Source: Calophaca sinica (taxonomy: Eukaryota; Streptophyta; Magnoliopsida; Fabales; Fabaceae). From it: a stretch of 64,000 bases of DNA. This document shows, piece after piece, positions 36,051-47,664 of this stretch. Made by a program: the position numbers and the translations under genes. The notes under the pieces are model-generated. The model was not told where the DNA came from. It ran no database searches and saw nothing but the letters and a program-made list of their open reading frames with translations. The first letter of the stretch is position 1. Each line of letters begins with the position of its first letter. The DNA lies in the NCBI GenBank assembly GCA_037113605.1, contig CM073730.1, positions 92,531,082-92,595,081 of the forward strand, given 5' to 3'.

Positions 36051-36980
36051 TCCTAATATCTTAAGTGAGCTTTGATGATGGAAGTGACGAAGGCTCACTT
36101 GTGACGAGCGTGGTTAGCTATTGGAGTTGTGTGGAGAGGATAGGGAGATTTATGCATTGTCTGGTTCCAGGGAATGTGCAAGGAATGAAAGCCATAAGAG
36201 AGAAAGCTTCTTAGAAATAGTGTCATCCATCGTTTGGTTTTGATGTTAGAGAGGAAAGAAAGTTGTGTTTAAGTGGGAACATCCCAAAAAGGCTTTTGCC
36301 AAATTGAAAAGAAAACACGATAGAGAGCATCAAGTGGGTAATAAGACAAAAACGTCCTTGCATTTGAGACCAAATTATTGGGTAACGAAAACATTTTTTT
36401 TTAATTGTTTACTTCTCTCTCGTGTGTGTATCTTGGGACGTTCCATTTTATACTATTTTTTGGTGAATGCTAAGATGTTTTTTTTATTTGAACTGGGGTT
36501 CCATTTATACGTACTGTTACTTTACTTTATATATATATATATATATATATATCCCATTTTATGTAGGGGTATTTATGTCATTTGCTAATTATACATCTAT
36601 TTTTCCTTTCATTTTCCTTCCACTTTCACTCATGTCAAACAACCAAAAAATCATCTCACTTTCTACTCACTTTCATTCCTTTAATATTCTTTCTTTTTAC
36701 TTTCTTTCCTTTCACTTTATCTTCCCATCCAAATAAAGCCTTAGGGTTTTGGGATTAGAAAATTAGAAAGAATTATGGGATTTATTTGCAATTAAAATTG
36801 CAATGAGGTATGGTGCCTCACCAGTGAGGTATGGTGCCTTAGACGTCACCAAAAGACTTAATCAAACAAACATATAACTGCCAAGGCACTTTGTCTCTGA
36901 ATCTTAAATCTTAATAAATCTAAAATGGCTTAGCATAGTTGGTTAGACATGCTCAGTAGATGGCAACATACAAAAAGATA
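36051..36980. other. AT-rich intergenic DNA with a TA microsatellite
   Basis: No gene seen. A run of TA units lies at about 36529-36552 and pyrimidine-rich simple sequence at 36596-36730. Confidence 0.55.
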
Positions 36981-37241
36981 CTCCCTCCATCCCATATATA
37001 TGTCACATTTACAAAACAAAATTGTACCAAAATATGTCATTTTTTATTTTCAACGTAATATTAAATATTTTTTGTCAATTTTACCCCCTAATATTAAATG
37101 CTTTATGCCAATGCCACATAATATTAAATGCTTTCTGTCAAAATTAATTTGGTAAAATGGTTGTTCTCTTTCTTTTATTTTTTGTTTTTTCTTAAACTGT
37201 GTAATTAGCCAAATATAACATACATGATAGGACGGTGGGAG
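36981..37241. mobile_element. Stowaway-type MITE
   Basis: Ends CTCCCTCCATCCC and GGACGGTGGGAG form an imperfect inverted repeat with TA duplications at 36979-36980 and 37242-37243. 261 bp, non-coding, with a repeated ATATTAAATGCTTT motif inside. Confidence 0.85.
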
Positions 37242-37718
37242 TAAAAAGAAGCAACCGGAACAATAACCCAGTTAAAGTAATCTGACAATGCTAGCGACCA
37301 AAAAGAAAACCTGTGTACCAAAGACCAAAACCGAAGCACTTGACATCTAAGGTAAAAGAAAATGATTCTTTGCTCCAGGTTGCAATAGTTCATTTAAGAA
37401 TTTAGACAATGCCAATAAATACCCCCTTTGGGCTTTGGTCTTCGAAGAGGGTGTTCCAGCAACGGAAACTGTGAAAAGAACCTACTCATTTTGCCGTTCA
37501 TCCTTCTAATAAACTTTGGGTTTGTAAGTAACATTACCATGGAGAATTTGTTGCCTCCAGGTGCTGCGCTTGAGATTTTTACACGCGTGGTCGCAGCTAT
37601 CTAATGCACTTCGACGTTTTAAATAAATGGGACTGATACAGGTGATGTTATGTCCGCAATCACAATCACAGATTAAAATGGGGAAATTTTGGTAGTTAGT
37701 TGATATTGGTGATGTATT

Positions 37719-37985
37719 CAGGGTGTGTTTGGATAAATAACTCAACTCAATGCTTATAGAATACGTGTTTATCATATAAGTACTTATGTATAAATTATTT
37801 CTGTAAGTAAAGAGAAAATGTAGTTAAATAGTTTTCATATAAAGTTGTAAGTTGTTTTCTTAAACTATTCTAGAGAGCTTATTGAAATAAGCTGAAAATA
37901 GCTTATGTATATGTCATAAACTTTTTTTTTTTTTTGCTGAGTTACATGTCATAAACTATTTCTATCAATGTTTAAAAACTAAACC
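37719..37985. mobile_element. Legume-type non-autonomous DNA element (GTGTTTGGATAA family)
   Basis: Contains GGGTGTGTTTGGATAAATAA, GAGAGCTTATTGAAATAAGC and two copies of ATGTCATAAACT. I recognise this wording as a very common short interspersed element of legume genomes. Precise ends and a target duplication are not visible, so the limits are approximate. Confidence 0.55.
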
Positions 37986-38469
37986 TGCTCCCTTTATTTA
38001 TCCAAAAAAAAAAAATAACCCAAGATCGAATCGACGAGACCTCTAGGTTATGATTTAATTGATTCATCCGGTTCAACACACGATTCAAGCCGATGACAAA
38101 TAATTAAATAAATAAATAAAGTACTAAACTTCATAGGTGATACCGACAAGTCATAATTTATAAGTAAAATTAGGAAAAGTGTAAAAAAAAGGCTTAATTG
38201 CACTTTTGGTCTCTCGGATATCAGGATTGAACGATTTTGGTCCCCCCAAGTACTAATTAAGTTAATTGGAACCTCTAAGTATCATAATTGTGCGGTTTTG
38301 GCCTCCATGTTCTAATTAAGCGAACTGAATCATCTAGGTATCACAATTGTGTGATTACAGTCCATCTGTTCAATTGTCATTCAATTTATAACTGAAAATG
38401 ATGTAAAATTTTTTACATTTTTAAGCTAACTAACATACTATTTAGACCAAATTATGTGCTAGGTCATAC

Positions 38470-38830
38470 TGATAGAACTCACAATTTAATATTTCAAAAT
38501 AGAAGAGTTTTATTGATGACTTTGGGACTTATTAGCCCAGAGAACTGTAAATAACCAGAGTCTGAGACTCCTACTAGAGCAAGATGCTCCTACCAGAGAG
38601 TAACTCTCCTAATAACTTATTTTCAAAAACAAGCCTGAATGCTACTACTCCTACCCTACGTTATTTATAATCTTCTAACTAACATAATCTCCTACTTTTT
38701 AGGATCTTATCCCTTTCCCTTATCACTTCCTATTTTCTCTCTTCTAGAATATACTTTCCATATAGGAGGTTTATTTGAAATATGACTCGATCTTATCATC
38801 TCCTTATCTACCGGCTTAGGAGTCCTATCA
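38470..38830 (-). repeat. 3' LTR of the Reina-type element
   Basis: 361 bp with TGATAG/CTATCA ends. A purine tract (AGGGGGAGTAA on the minus strand) abuts it at 38831-38841. Confidence 0.95.
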
Positions 38831-39845
38831 TTACTCCCCCTGGAACAACAGCCTTGTCCTCAAGGCCGAGATGAAGGAATTGGCTCCTGAGCAAGGACTC
38901 ATCTTCCCAAGTAGTGTCTTCTGCTGCCCTGCCCTTCCACTTGACCAGCCATTGGCGAACTGAGTGTCCCCCTTCCAACACTTCTCTGGAAGCTAGTAGT
39001 TCTTCGGGCTCCTCAATCTCATCTAGCTCCACTTCTAGGCCTTCTGGTAATTTAGCTTCAGTGGAATAGTTGCCTACTGCCTTCTTTAACTGTGAGATAT
39101 GAAATACTGGATGTATTCTGGCCGTATCTGGTAACTTCAGTTTATAAGAAACCATTCCCACCTTATCAACAATTGGAAATGGCCCAAAATACCTCGGAGC
39201 TAATTTCTGATTAATTCTTCTGGCCACAGTGTGTTGGCGGTGAGGCCTCAACTTCAAAAATACCCATTCCCCAATATCAAAAGAACAGTCCTTCCTTTTC
39301 TGGTCTGCATACTTCTTCATCAGCTCTTGTGCTCGCAACAGATGGTGTTTTAATTGTCTCAAAGCCTCATCACGGTCCACCAATTCTTCTGCCACTGCTT
39401 CCACCCTAGTCTCTCCTTGAGAGAATCGGATCACAGTAGGTGGCTTTCGCCCATAGACCACCTCAAAAGGAGTCGTGCCAGTAGAAACGTGATAGGTCGT
39501 GTTGTACCAAAGCTCTGCCCAAGGAACCCAATAAGACCAATTCTTAGGTTGCTCGGAGGCAAAACACCGTAAGTACGCTTCGAGGCACCGATTGACTACT
39601 TCAGTTTGTCCGTCCATCTCTGGGTGATAGGAAGAGCTCATTTTTAACACTGTACCCTGCAAGCGGAAAAGCTCTTTCCAAAACAAACTGATGAACAGTG
39701 GGTCTCGATCACTCACTATGGATTGAGGAACACCATGCAAACGCACAATTTCCTTCGTAAACACCTCAGCCACCTTCCTGGCCGTGTATGGATGCCTTAA
39801 GGGTACAAAGTGAGCATATTTAGATAGCCTATCCACCACAAACAA
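38808..39845 (-). pseudogene. Reina-type integrase core, GPY/F domain and chromodomain
   Basis: Starts in the integrase core (VVDRLSKYAHFVPL), with the catalytic Asp in IVSDRDPLF and the Glu-containing SSSYHPEMDGQTEVVNR. The GPY/F module (YFGPFPIVDKVGMVSYKL) and a chromodomain (WLVKWKGRAAEDTTWEDESL) follow. Chromodomains direct integration to marked chromatin. The frame begins by shifting relative to the upstream ORF at about 39840, inside the first part of the core. Confidence 0.93.
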
Positions 39846-40968
39846 ACACCGCTTCGAACCCCTTAGACTTAGGTAGCCCAGTAATGAAGTCTAAGGATAT
39901 GTCTTCCCAAATTTGCACTGGAATTGGTAGCGGTTGAAGTAGGCCAGCAGGGGAGGATGCAGCATATTTCTGTCTTTGACACACATCACACCTTTTTACA
40001 AACTCTTGGACCGAATTCTTCATTCCCAACCAATACAAATTCCCTGCTATCCTCCTATATGTTCTTAAGAAGCCCGAATGACCACCAACAGGAGAAGAAT
40101 GAAATTCCTCAAGTAACTTAGGAATGCAAGTTGAATTGGCCGATAAAACTAGCCTGTTTTTATATAACAATACCCCTTGGTTCATGCTAAAACCTGGCCG
40201 AGAAGTTGGGTCCTTGTGGATGTCGTTAACTATCTGTTGAAATTGGGGATCCCGACTGACTTCTTGCTGCACTTGTTGTTCTTGCACCCACACCGGAGAA
40301 GAAACCAAACTTTGCAACTCTGCTTCTTCATACATCCTGGATAGAGAATCTGCCGCCTTGTTTTCAGGACCAGGTTTATAAACTACCTCAAAATGATAGC
40401 CTAACAGCTTGGCCATCCAACTCTGTTGGTCACTACTTGTAATCCGTTGTTGCAACAAGTGTCGTAAGCTCTTTTGATCTGGGTACACAACAAATTCCCT
40501 ACCCAAAAGATAGGGACGCCAATGTTGAACTACTAACACTAAAGCCATCAGCTCCTTCTCATAGGCGGATTTGTTCAAGTTGTTCTTTGACAAGGCTTTG
40601 CTAAAGTAAGCAACGGGTCGCCTTTTTTGCATAAGGATAGCCCCAATCCCTCTTCCGGAGGCATCACACTCTATTTCGAAGGGTTGGGAAAAATCTGGTA
40701 ACGTCAACACCGGAGGACTCACCATGATTTTCTTCAATTCTTCAAAGGCCCTAAAAGCTTCAGGCCCCCAATTGAACCCTTCCTTTTTTGTCAACTCTGT
40801 CAGTGGCTTTGCAATTTTGCCATACCCCGCAATGAACTTACGGTAATAACCAGTGAGCCCAAGAAATCCCCTCACTCCTTTGACATTGCGAGGCACGGGC
40901 CAATCAATAATACTTTTTATCTTGGCTGGGTCCACTGCTACCCCCTCTTTTGAGATTATGTGGCCCAA
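39829..40968 (-). pseudogene. Reina-type RT thumb, RNase H and integrase zinc finger
   Basis: Contains the RT connection (WPVPRNVKGVRGFLGLTGYYR), RNase H (IECDASGRGIGAILMQ, ELMALVLVVQHWRPYLLG), and the HHCC finger (HSSPVGGHSGFLRTYRRI ... CDVCQRQK), then the start of the core (WEDISLDFITGLPKSKG). The frame is lost right after GFEAVF. Confidence 0.93.
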
Positions 40969-41075
40969 ATACTCAATCTGTCGGCTGCCAAAAACACATT
41001 TTTTTTATTGGCAACAAAACCATGTTCTTGTAACAACTGCAAGACCTCCTCTACATGTCGCATGTGTTCGTCCCA

Positions 41076-41768
41076 TCATTTGCTATAAACCAAGATATCG
41101 TCAAAAAAAACTAGAACAAATTTTCGGAGGTAAGGTTTAAAGACTTGGTTCATTGTAGATTGGAAGGTAGCCGGGGCATTGGTTAACCCAAACGGCATCA
41201 CCAAAAATTCGTAGTGTCCTTCATGTGTCCGGAAAGCTGTTTTATGCACATCTTCCTCCTTCACCCGTATTTGATGATATCCAGATTTTAAATCCAATTT
41301 AGAGAAGTAAGTTCCCCCATGTAATTCATCCAACAACTCTTCAACTACCGGAATTGGGTATTTGTCGGGTACCGTCACTTTGTTCAGTTCCCTATAATCC
41401 ACACACATTCGCCAGGAAGCATCCTTCTTTTTTACCAAAATTACAGGACTTGAGAAGGCACTGGAGATGTGCCTAATAATTCCCTGATCCAACATACTCT
41501 GAACCTGTTTATCAATTTCTTCTTTATGATGGTAGGGGTAACGGTAAGGACGTACGCTAACTGGTCCCGCTCCCTTTTGTAATTCAATTGAATGAACAGT
41601 GTCTCTCTGAGGGGGCATACCCATAATCTCCTGGAATACTTTATGATATTGTTCCAACAACTGTTGCAATTCACCCTGTCGTTCTAGAGTCAAAACTGGT
41701 CCTGTCACCTCTTCAAATTCTGTATTATCTTCGTCTAATAAGCTGTGCAGGGATGTTGCTTGATACAA
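41076..41768 (-). pseudogene. Reina-type reverse transcriptase
   Basis: Contains VRPYRYPYHHKEEIDKQV, SSAFSSPVILVKKKD, WRMCVDYRELNKVTVPDKYP, FSKLDLKSGYHQIRV, LVMPFGLTNAPATFQ and the catalytic FFDDILVYSK, where the usual FADD box reads FFDD. A stop follows the K, and the remainder of the domain is in other frames (40969-41075). An in-frame stop near 41813 separates it from protease. Confidence 0.92.
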
Positions 41769-41813
41769 CGAATTTCTACCCCGTTTGGTACTGTCGCACT
41801 GACTAGTCAGACC

Positions 41814-42664
41814 CTACAATACAACCCTTTTTCCTTTGTAGAGGAAACTCAGAGACATCTCCTCCCAATCAAAGGTAACTCGGCCAAACCTTTTCATCCA
41901 AGCAGCACCCAATATCAGGTCAAGGTCACCCAGTTCCAACACATATACATCAATTAGAGTAGAGAAATTTCCCAATTGAACCTCTACTCCGGTACACTTC
42001 CCTACTGTTGACACCCTATGTCCATCTCCCAATCGAACCCCTAGTGATTCCCTCCGTTCAATCTGTAACCCCAAAGCCGTCGCCACTTGTGGTGCAATAA
42101 AATTGTGGCTGGCTCCACTATCGGTCAGCACTTGAACTGACACTCCCATCATCTTGCCTTCCAATCTCAGCGTGGAAGGTTGCTGGAACTGCTGCTTGAT
42201 TTCAGTAACTCCAAACAAGCCAATAGAGTTACACTCCACGACCTGCTCCTCTTCATCTTCCCTGATTTCTATTGCTACTATTTCCCCTTCTGTGTTCACT
42301 GTTTCGTCATCCCCTAAGATCACCAAGCGAAACTGTTTCTCGGGACATTGATGCAGTGGGTGGTATTTCTCGCCGCAGCGGAAACAGAGGCCACGAGCCT
42401 TGCGAGCCATTAAATCCGAATAGGGCAAGTGTCGCACCCCTCTGCTGCGCTCGCCATTGTCCCGTTTCCCCTCTTCTCTGTTCGGCCGCAGCTCTGCAGG
42501 ACGATTAGGGTGTCCAATGGTCTGAGCTGTTTTTGGGTTAGAGACACCAACTGACCCAGAGTTATTTTTAGTTAGGCCCGGGTTAAAATTTAGCCCTGAT
42601 CCACTTTTTCCATACGGGCCATAATTCGACCCATAGCTCCCTTTTTCTCTTGACCCATGATCCA
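41814..42664 (-). pseudogene. Reina-type gag C-terminus (zinc knuckle) and protease
   Basis: The basic linker leads to a CCHC knuckle (CFRCGEKYHPLHQCP), then the protease active site VQVLTDSGASHNFIA and the motif DLILGAAWMKRFG. The upstream side is cut at 42665 by solo LTR B2; the rest of gag lies beyond it at 45319-46077, and the two pieces are out of frame with each other. Confidence 0.9.
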
Positions 42665-45318
42665 TGTAACACCTGAGGACGAGATCGACATCGTATTAGG
42701 ACGACGTATCGAGACCTCGACCAAGACCTTGTGTCGAGATCCCGTGACTAGATCGTTTGCCGAGATCATTTGTCGAGCTGATGAGACCACGCACTAGTCC
42801 GCCGAAAGCCGAGAGGTCGCTGCGGTCGAGTCCGATGAAAGTCGCTGCATCGGCGAGACGCAAGTCGAAGCCGAGGAGACAGCCGCTCACGAACTCGTGT
42901 TAGAACCTTATGCGTTGCCACGAGCACCCTTGTCGACATCGTGTCGAGATGATACCTCAGTATTCTTTCGAACGTTATTCAGCGCATAATTATATTGTTT
43001 GTAATTATTACATTGCTCGCTTGCCGCTGACCACGCAGTGAGGGTAATTTGAGAGGAACGAGTTAATCTGCAGATGATTGATGGGATTGGCATCTTATAG
43101 CCGGAGTTACGCTATACCCCTTCTCGCCAAATGTATACCACACCGATTCCTCACACTCATTCTTTCTCTTTCTTTCTTCTTCCTTCCTTCCTTCTCGCCT
43201 GTTTCGCTGTTTTCTTCAAAATCTCCATCGACGAAACCGTGAGTTCCATCGAGATTCTCGCATGCTTTCTTCATCAATTTTGTTCATCATCAACTTCTCG
43301 ACCCATATCTCGTCTGATCGACCATCACCGCTGAGGTATGAAGAATGTATTTTTCTTTTCATCCGCGTACTACCGTTAGCGCTAATTCTTCTTCCATTTT
43401 TAACCGTTTATGCTTTCCAAATCATATCAAATTGATGGGTTTTCTTATTCACGATATTACCTATCTTTTTAACCGATTAATTGGGCTTGTAAAAACAAAT
43501 TTCTTTCTCCATTTACGCACTCCAGCGCCAAACCTCCATTTTTGGTTAGTTTCGATTTCTTGTTTTTCATTCGTTGTTCTCGGGTTATCATATTGGCTTG
43601 ATCTATCCAAGCATCGATAACTTTTTCATGAAATTTTGATCAAAATCCCTAACTTTGTGTTAGTGAGGAAAATATATTTCAGCTCTTGAGTTTTATATTT
43701 TCTGGGTCAGGTCGAGTTTGGGGAAAGCAGAGCTAGATGTATTAGAACCCATGGATCGATCCTGAGTTATGTTTGTTTTAGGAAGTCCGATTCCCAGATC
43801 GAGTGATTTCAATCAAGGGTACGGAAAGCGAATCCAAGGACGCGGAAGCGTGAATCCGATCGAGAACTGCACGTGTCGAGGTCGCATCGAGAAGCGTGAC
43901 GATGTCGAAGTCGTTGTCGAGCTCGCAAGGCAAGTGTCGAGATCGAAGTAAGAGAAGTCGCTGTCGAGCTCTTAGAAGACAAATGCGGTCGGTCGTCGTC
44001 GAGCGAAAGCATTAACTTGGAGTTCTGCATGGGCGCTTCACATTAATATTTTCGTAGTATGCTAGCGTAAGCGGCATTTCATATTCTATGTGGTTATGTT
44101 ATCGTGTATGGATTTCCGATTTGTGTCGAAATGAAATGTTATGATATGATTGAGTTTTTGCATGTATTTAATATGTGATTGAATATATGTCGTGGAATTG
44201 TGTATTGCATGTTGAATTGCGCTTCTTCATGTCGAGCTTGCTCTTTATTTGACACGCGGTTGAATATCTTGTGTTTAACTCTTTGAATATCGTGATGCGG
44301 CGAATTGTTCATCGAGTGAGCGAGCTAGGTGAGTCGCATGGACGTTTTTGAGCCGTGACCGATAATCGGTAGGTGCTAGGTCCCCTTTTTTGTTTACTGG
44401 AGATTGACTAGACGCCGCCACGCTACGGGACCTGAGTTGACCGCCCCTAGTGGGAGGCCGAGGATCCTGCTGGCTTTACTGGACTTTCCGACATACAGAC
44501 GCTGGCGTGTGCATTCCGGAAAAATTGTCGGTCGAGAAAATGGATTTGCGGAGTTGTGTCGAGTTTAGAGTGAGATGGTCGAGTCACGCCGGGGAATGTT
44601 ATACTTTGCCGTTGCTTATATTTTTATGTCGAGCTTATCTTGGGAATCATTGAAAGTTGACCACTTTCCGCGTGGTGCCTTCAATCCATGACGGTTACCC
44701 AGGCGATGTCGAGGGGCGCAGTAACTCGACAAGAGACGATGCCGAGGAGGATCTCGACGAGGATCCGAGTGACGCACCTCTATCTGTCGTGATTGTTTAT
44801 TTGTTGGATGTTTGTTTTTCTCGAGGACTGCATTGTGCCGCTTTTTCTTTGTGTTCGAGGTCGTGACTGGCCTGGGGCATATTGTTTTGTTGTTGTTACA
44901 GGTAGACTCATGGTCTTACTTTTGGGAGCAAACTGGGAGTCTCCGGCTTAAGTACTCTGTGGTATGATTACTCTTTTGAAGTTATCGTACTCTAGGTGTA
45001 TTTTCTTTGAATATTTGCTACTCTGTATTTTGTATACATTATTATTTTGAGTGATATATATATGTGTATGTTATGCATGTATGTTTTATTTGAATTTAAG
45101 TCTTGTGTCTTAGTTGCACCATGTTTCAAAAGTCGTAATTACTTCGATGTGCACGAGTTGGTTTTATAAAAAAAAAAAAAATATATATCGATTTTTTAAA
45201 AGGCACAAGAGTTTTGTTTTTAAAACACATCTCATATAGGTTTTGTTGAGCTCGTGTGTTGAGTTTGAACTCGAGCTCGGTATATTGAGCTCAGAATGGC
45301 CCTAAACGGGTCGTTACA
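42665..45318 (+). repeat. Solo LTR B2, same family as B1, inside the Reina-type gag
   Basis: 2654 bp from TGTAACACCTGAGG to CGGGTCGTTACA. The first about 50 bp match the 5' end of B1 almost exactly and the last 130 bp align well (ACACAT and GAGCTCGGTA blocks), so it is B1's family in the opposite orientation. It interrupts the gag frame of the Reina element. The flanks are ATCCA and GCTTA, so no target duplication is visible. TCGAG/TCGAC-rich in 42690-42900 and 43860-44010. Confidence 0.88.
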
Positions 45319-46077
45319 GCTTACTTCCTTGCCTCCTCTCCAAACCCTGTTCGCCCCGCCGTTTCTGTGCACCAGCGTTCCACGAAGCTCGATTTCCACA
45401 TCTCTTGCAATTCTCATCGCCTGGATACGACTGCGAGGGTTGAATGTTCGAACTCTCAGGCGAATTTCTGATCGAAGCCCACCCAAAAAGTAACCAAGAT
45501 ATTGTTCCTCCGGTAAGCGTCCAACCTGAGATGACACGTATTCAAAGTCTGCGATGTAATCGTCTACACTTCCAGTTTGCTGTAAATCCTTCAGTTCTTC
45601 GAATGGGTTGTCGCTCTTCCTTCCTCCATACCTCTCAATCAAAGCTCGCTTCAATTTTGACCATGTTAATTCGTCCTCTGTTTCTCGCAACAGATTGAAC
45701 CAATGAATGGTCGTGCCCTCCATGCTCAACTTCGCCAATCTTACCTTCACTTCCTCTGACGATCCCTGTACTTCAAAATATGTCTCTGCACGTGTGATCC
45801 ATCCCACTGGGTCCTCTCCATCAAAAAGTGGAAGCTCCACCTTCTTTGCCGCCATCTTGAACTCAGGCACAGCTTCAATGTCAATCACCATAGGTTTCTG
45901 CATGTCATCCTTGTGGGAGTCTCGCATTTTGGCGAATTCCGCCATGATTGAGCTGCGGACACCATCCACTACCTGTTTCAAAGAGGCCTCCATTGCCTGT
46001 TTCAGAGAATCCTCCAAAACCGTCATTCTCTCTTCCAAGGCACCCATTTGATTCGTCATGTTTGGTTTCCTAGGCAT
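45319..46077 (-). pseudogene. Reina-type gag N-terminal part
   Basis: Starts MPRKPNMTNQMGALEERMTV, a coiled-coil-like segment, then the capsid motif PLFDGEDPVGWITRAETYFE, WFNLLRE and DYIADFEYVSSQVG. It is intact up to the B2 junction at 45318; the longer open frame beyond that point is read-through into the LTR. Confidence 0.92.
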
Positions 46078-46121
46078 GAAACAATGCTAGCTCCGTCTCA
46101 CGATCCGGCAAGTCGGACCAA

Positions 46122-46482
46122 TGATAGAACTCACAATTTAATATTTCAAAATAGAAGAGTTTTATTGATGACTTTGGGACTTATTAGCCCAGAGAACTGT
46201 AAATAACCAGAGTTTGAGACTCCTACCAGAGCAAGATGCTCCTACCAGAGAGTAACTCTCCTAATAACTTATTTTCAAAAACAAGCCTGAATGCTACTAC
46301 TCCTACCCTACTTTATTTATAATCTTCTAACTAACATAATCTCCTACTTTTTAGGATCTTATCCCTTTCCCTTATCACTTCCTATTTTCTCTCTTCTAGA
46401 ATATACTTTCCATATAGGAGGTTTATTTGAAATATGACTCGATCTTATCATCTCCTTATCTACCGGCTTAGGAGTCCTATCA
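46122..46482 (-). repeat. 5' LTR of the Reina-type element
   Basis: 361 bp; it differs from the 38470-38830 copy at three positions, about 0.8%. Confidence 0.95.
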
Positions 46483-46714
46483 CATACCCACGTTATATAT
46501 AAGTAATTTTTATTAGAAATTGAGCGGCAAGATAGACCAAAATCGCACAATTACAATAACTAAAAAATTTAATTCGCACAATTTGAACCTGGAGGGCCAA
46601 AATTGCACAATCGCAATACCTAAAAAACTCAATTCACGCATTTGAAGCTTGGGAGCCAAAATCACACAATCGTAATACCTAAAAGATCAAAAGTACAATT
46701 GAGCCTAAAAAAAA

Positions 46715-47664
46715 TAAAAAATAAAATTACAGTTTGAACTATTCAAACCAATTTCGGTTCCACAATTCAAAACGGTTCGAACAATTTCAAACAGATCGCA
46801 GTTATGTTTAACAATACCGAACCGTAAACATGTTCAGCTCCAACTGAACCGACCAGTCCAGTTTGGTTTTTAAAATATTGATTTCCTTAAACTCTCTCAA
46901 ACACCGCAACAAGTGCTTGTATTAGTGAATAAACTCAAATAAGTTGTTCATAAATCATTCCAAAAGCAACCTAAGTCAAATTTTGGAAGAAATCAGGATT
47001 GAAAAGAAGCCATGGAGAAGGAAGAAGCCCCTCTCAAACACCTGCGAGCAGCATGCAAAAGCTCATCAATATTAGCATTCATCAACTGCGTCTGGAATAT
47101 TTTAAATTTAATTAAACTTTTCTCATATCTCCAGCGAATTTACCAAAATAGTGAATGTGGATGTCCAACTGGGTTTCATACTCGTTTCTTTTGTAAATTT
47201 AATAAAATCCAAATAAGTAGTTTCATTTAATTAAAGAGAGAATTTGAGACGATAAGGTTTTGAATGAGAAACTGAGAAAAACTACAATATTACCGTGCTT
47301 GACAAATGATAATCCTGCTTACACCTATATGGGGAAACCAAAATCTTGATACTCGAGTTATGACACTACAAATGCATGGCATACAAGACAAATTAGTCAA
47401 TACGCTAACAAAATAATAAAACCCAAATAAATTTTTAAAAAATATCCCACGAAGGGGCAGGGCAGAAACAAAACTCAGCATTCTCAAAAGAGGACTAACA
47501 AAGATTTACATATCACATCTCTTTATATTCCATGAAAAATCAAAATTCAAAATTCGTAAGACCCCATTACTAAAAGAAAACTAGATGTCCAAGCCAAGTT
47601 GCTAAGTGTAGGACATCATGCTGAGAAACAACCATGACCAAGACAAGAGTCAGTTCTCACAACG
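46715..47664. other. Spacer between the nested insertions and the CCT8 3' end
   Basis: AT-rich. The last few hundred bases presumably include the CCT8 3' UTR and terminator. A 72-codon plus-strand ORF at 47012-47230 has no recognisable domain. Confidence 0.5.

Larger units (their letters stand above)
38470..46482 (-). mobile_element. Reina-type chromovirus (Ty3/gypsy), young, carrying solo LTR B2
   Basis: Bounded by 361-bp LTRs that differ at 3 positions and flanked by a perfect CATAC duplication (38465-38469 and 46483-46487). Net length without B2 is about 5.36 kb. Order on the minus strand is LTR, gag, zinc knuckle and protease, RT, RNase H, integrase, chromodomain, LTR. Short LTRs and a C-terminal chromodomain fit the Reina clade. 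Despite its youth, pol carries two or three stops or frameshifts and gag is cut by B2, so it is non-autonomous. Confidence 0.93.
38191..46705. mobile_element. Mutator-type MITE split by a Reina-type element
   Basis: The left arm (38191-38469) begins GGCTTAATTGCACTTTTGGT and the right arm (46488-46705) ends with its inverted counterpart (GGCTCAATTGTACTTTTGAT when reversed). Both are flanked by the same 9 bp, TAAAAAAAA (38182-38190 and 46706-46714), the size Mutator-like elements generate. The arms total about 497 bp without the inserted element. The duplication is low-complexity, but the long inverted arms are clear. Confidence 0.8.

Noticed and set aside
36265..36736. Overlapping plus-strand ORFs of 89-107 codons
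   Set aside because: Driven by TA microsatellite and pyrimidine-rich simple sequence.
45232..45318. Extension of the Reina gag frame into the LTR
   Set aside because: These codons are solo LTR B2 sequence, not gag; the real coding part ends at 45319.
47012..47230. 72-codon plus-strand ORF starting MEKEEAPLKHL
   Set aside because: Only the first ~25 residues look protein-like; no family, no partner exons found before CCT8.
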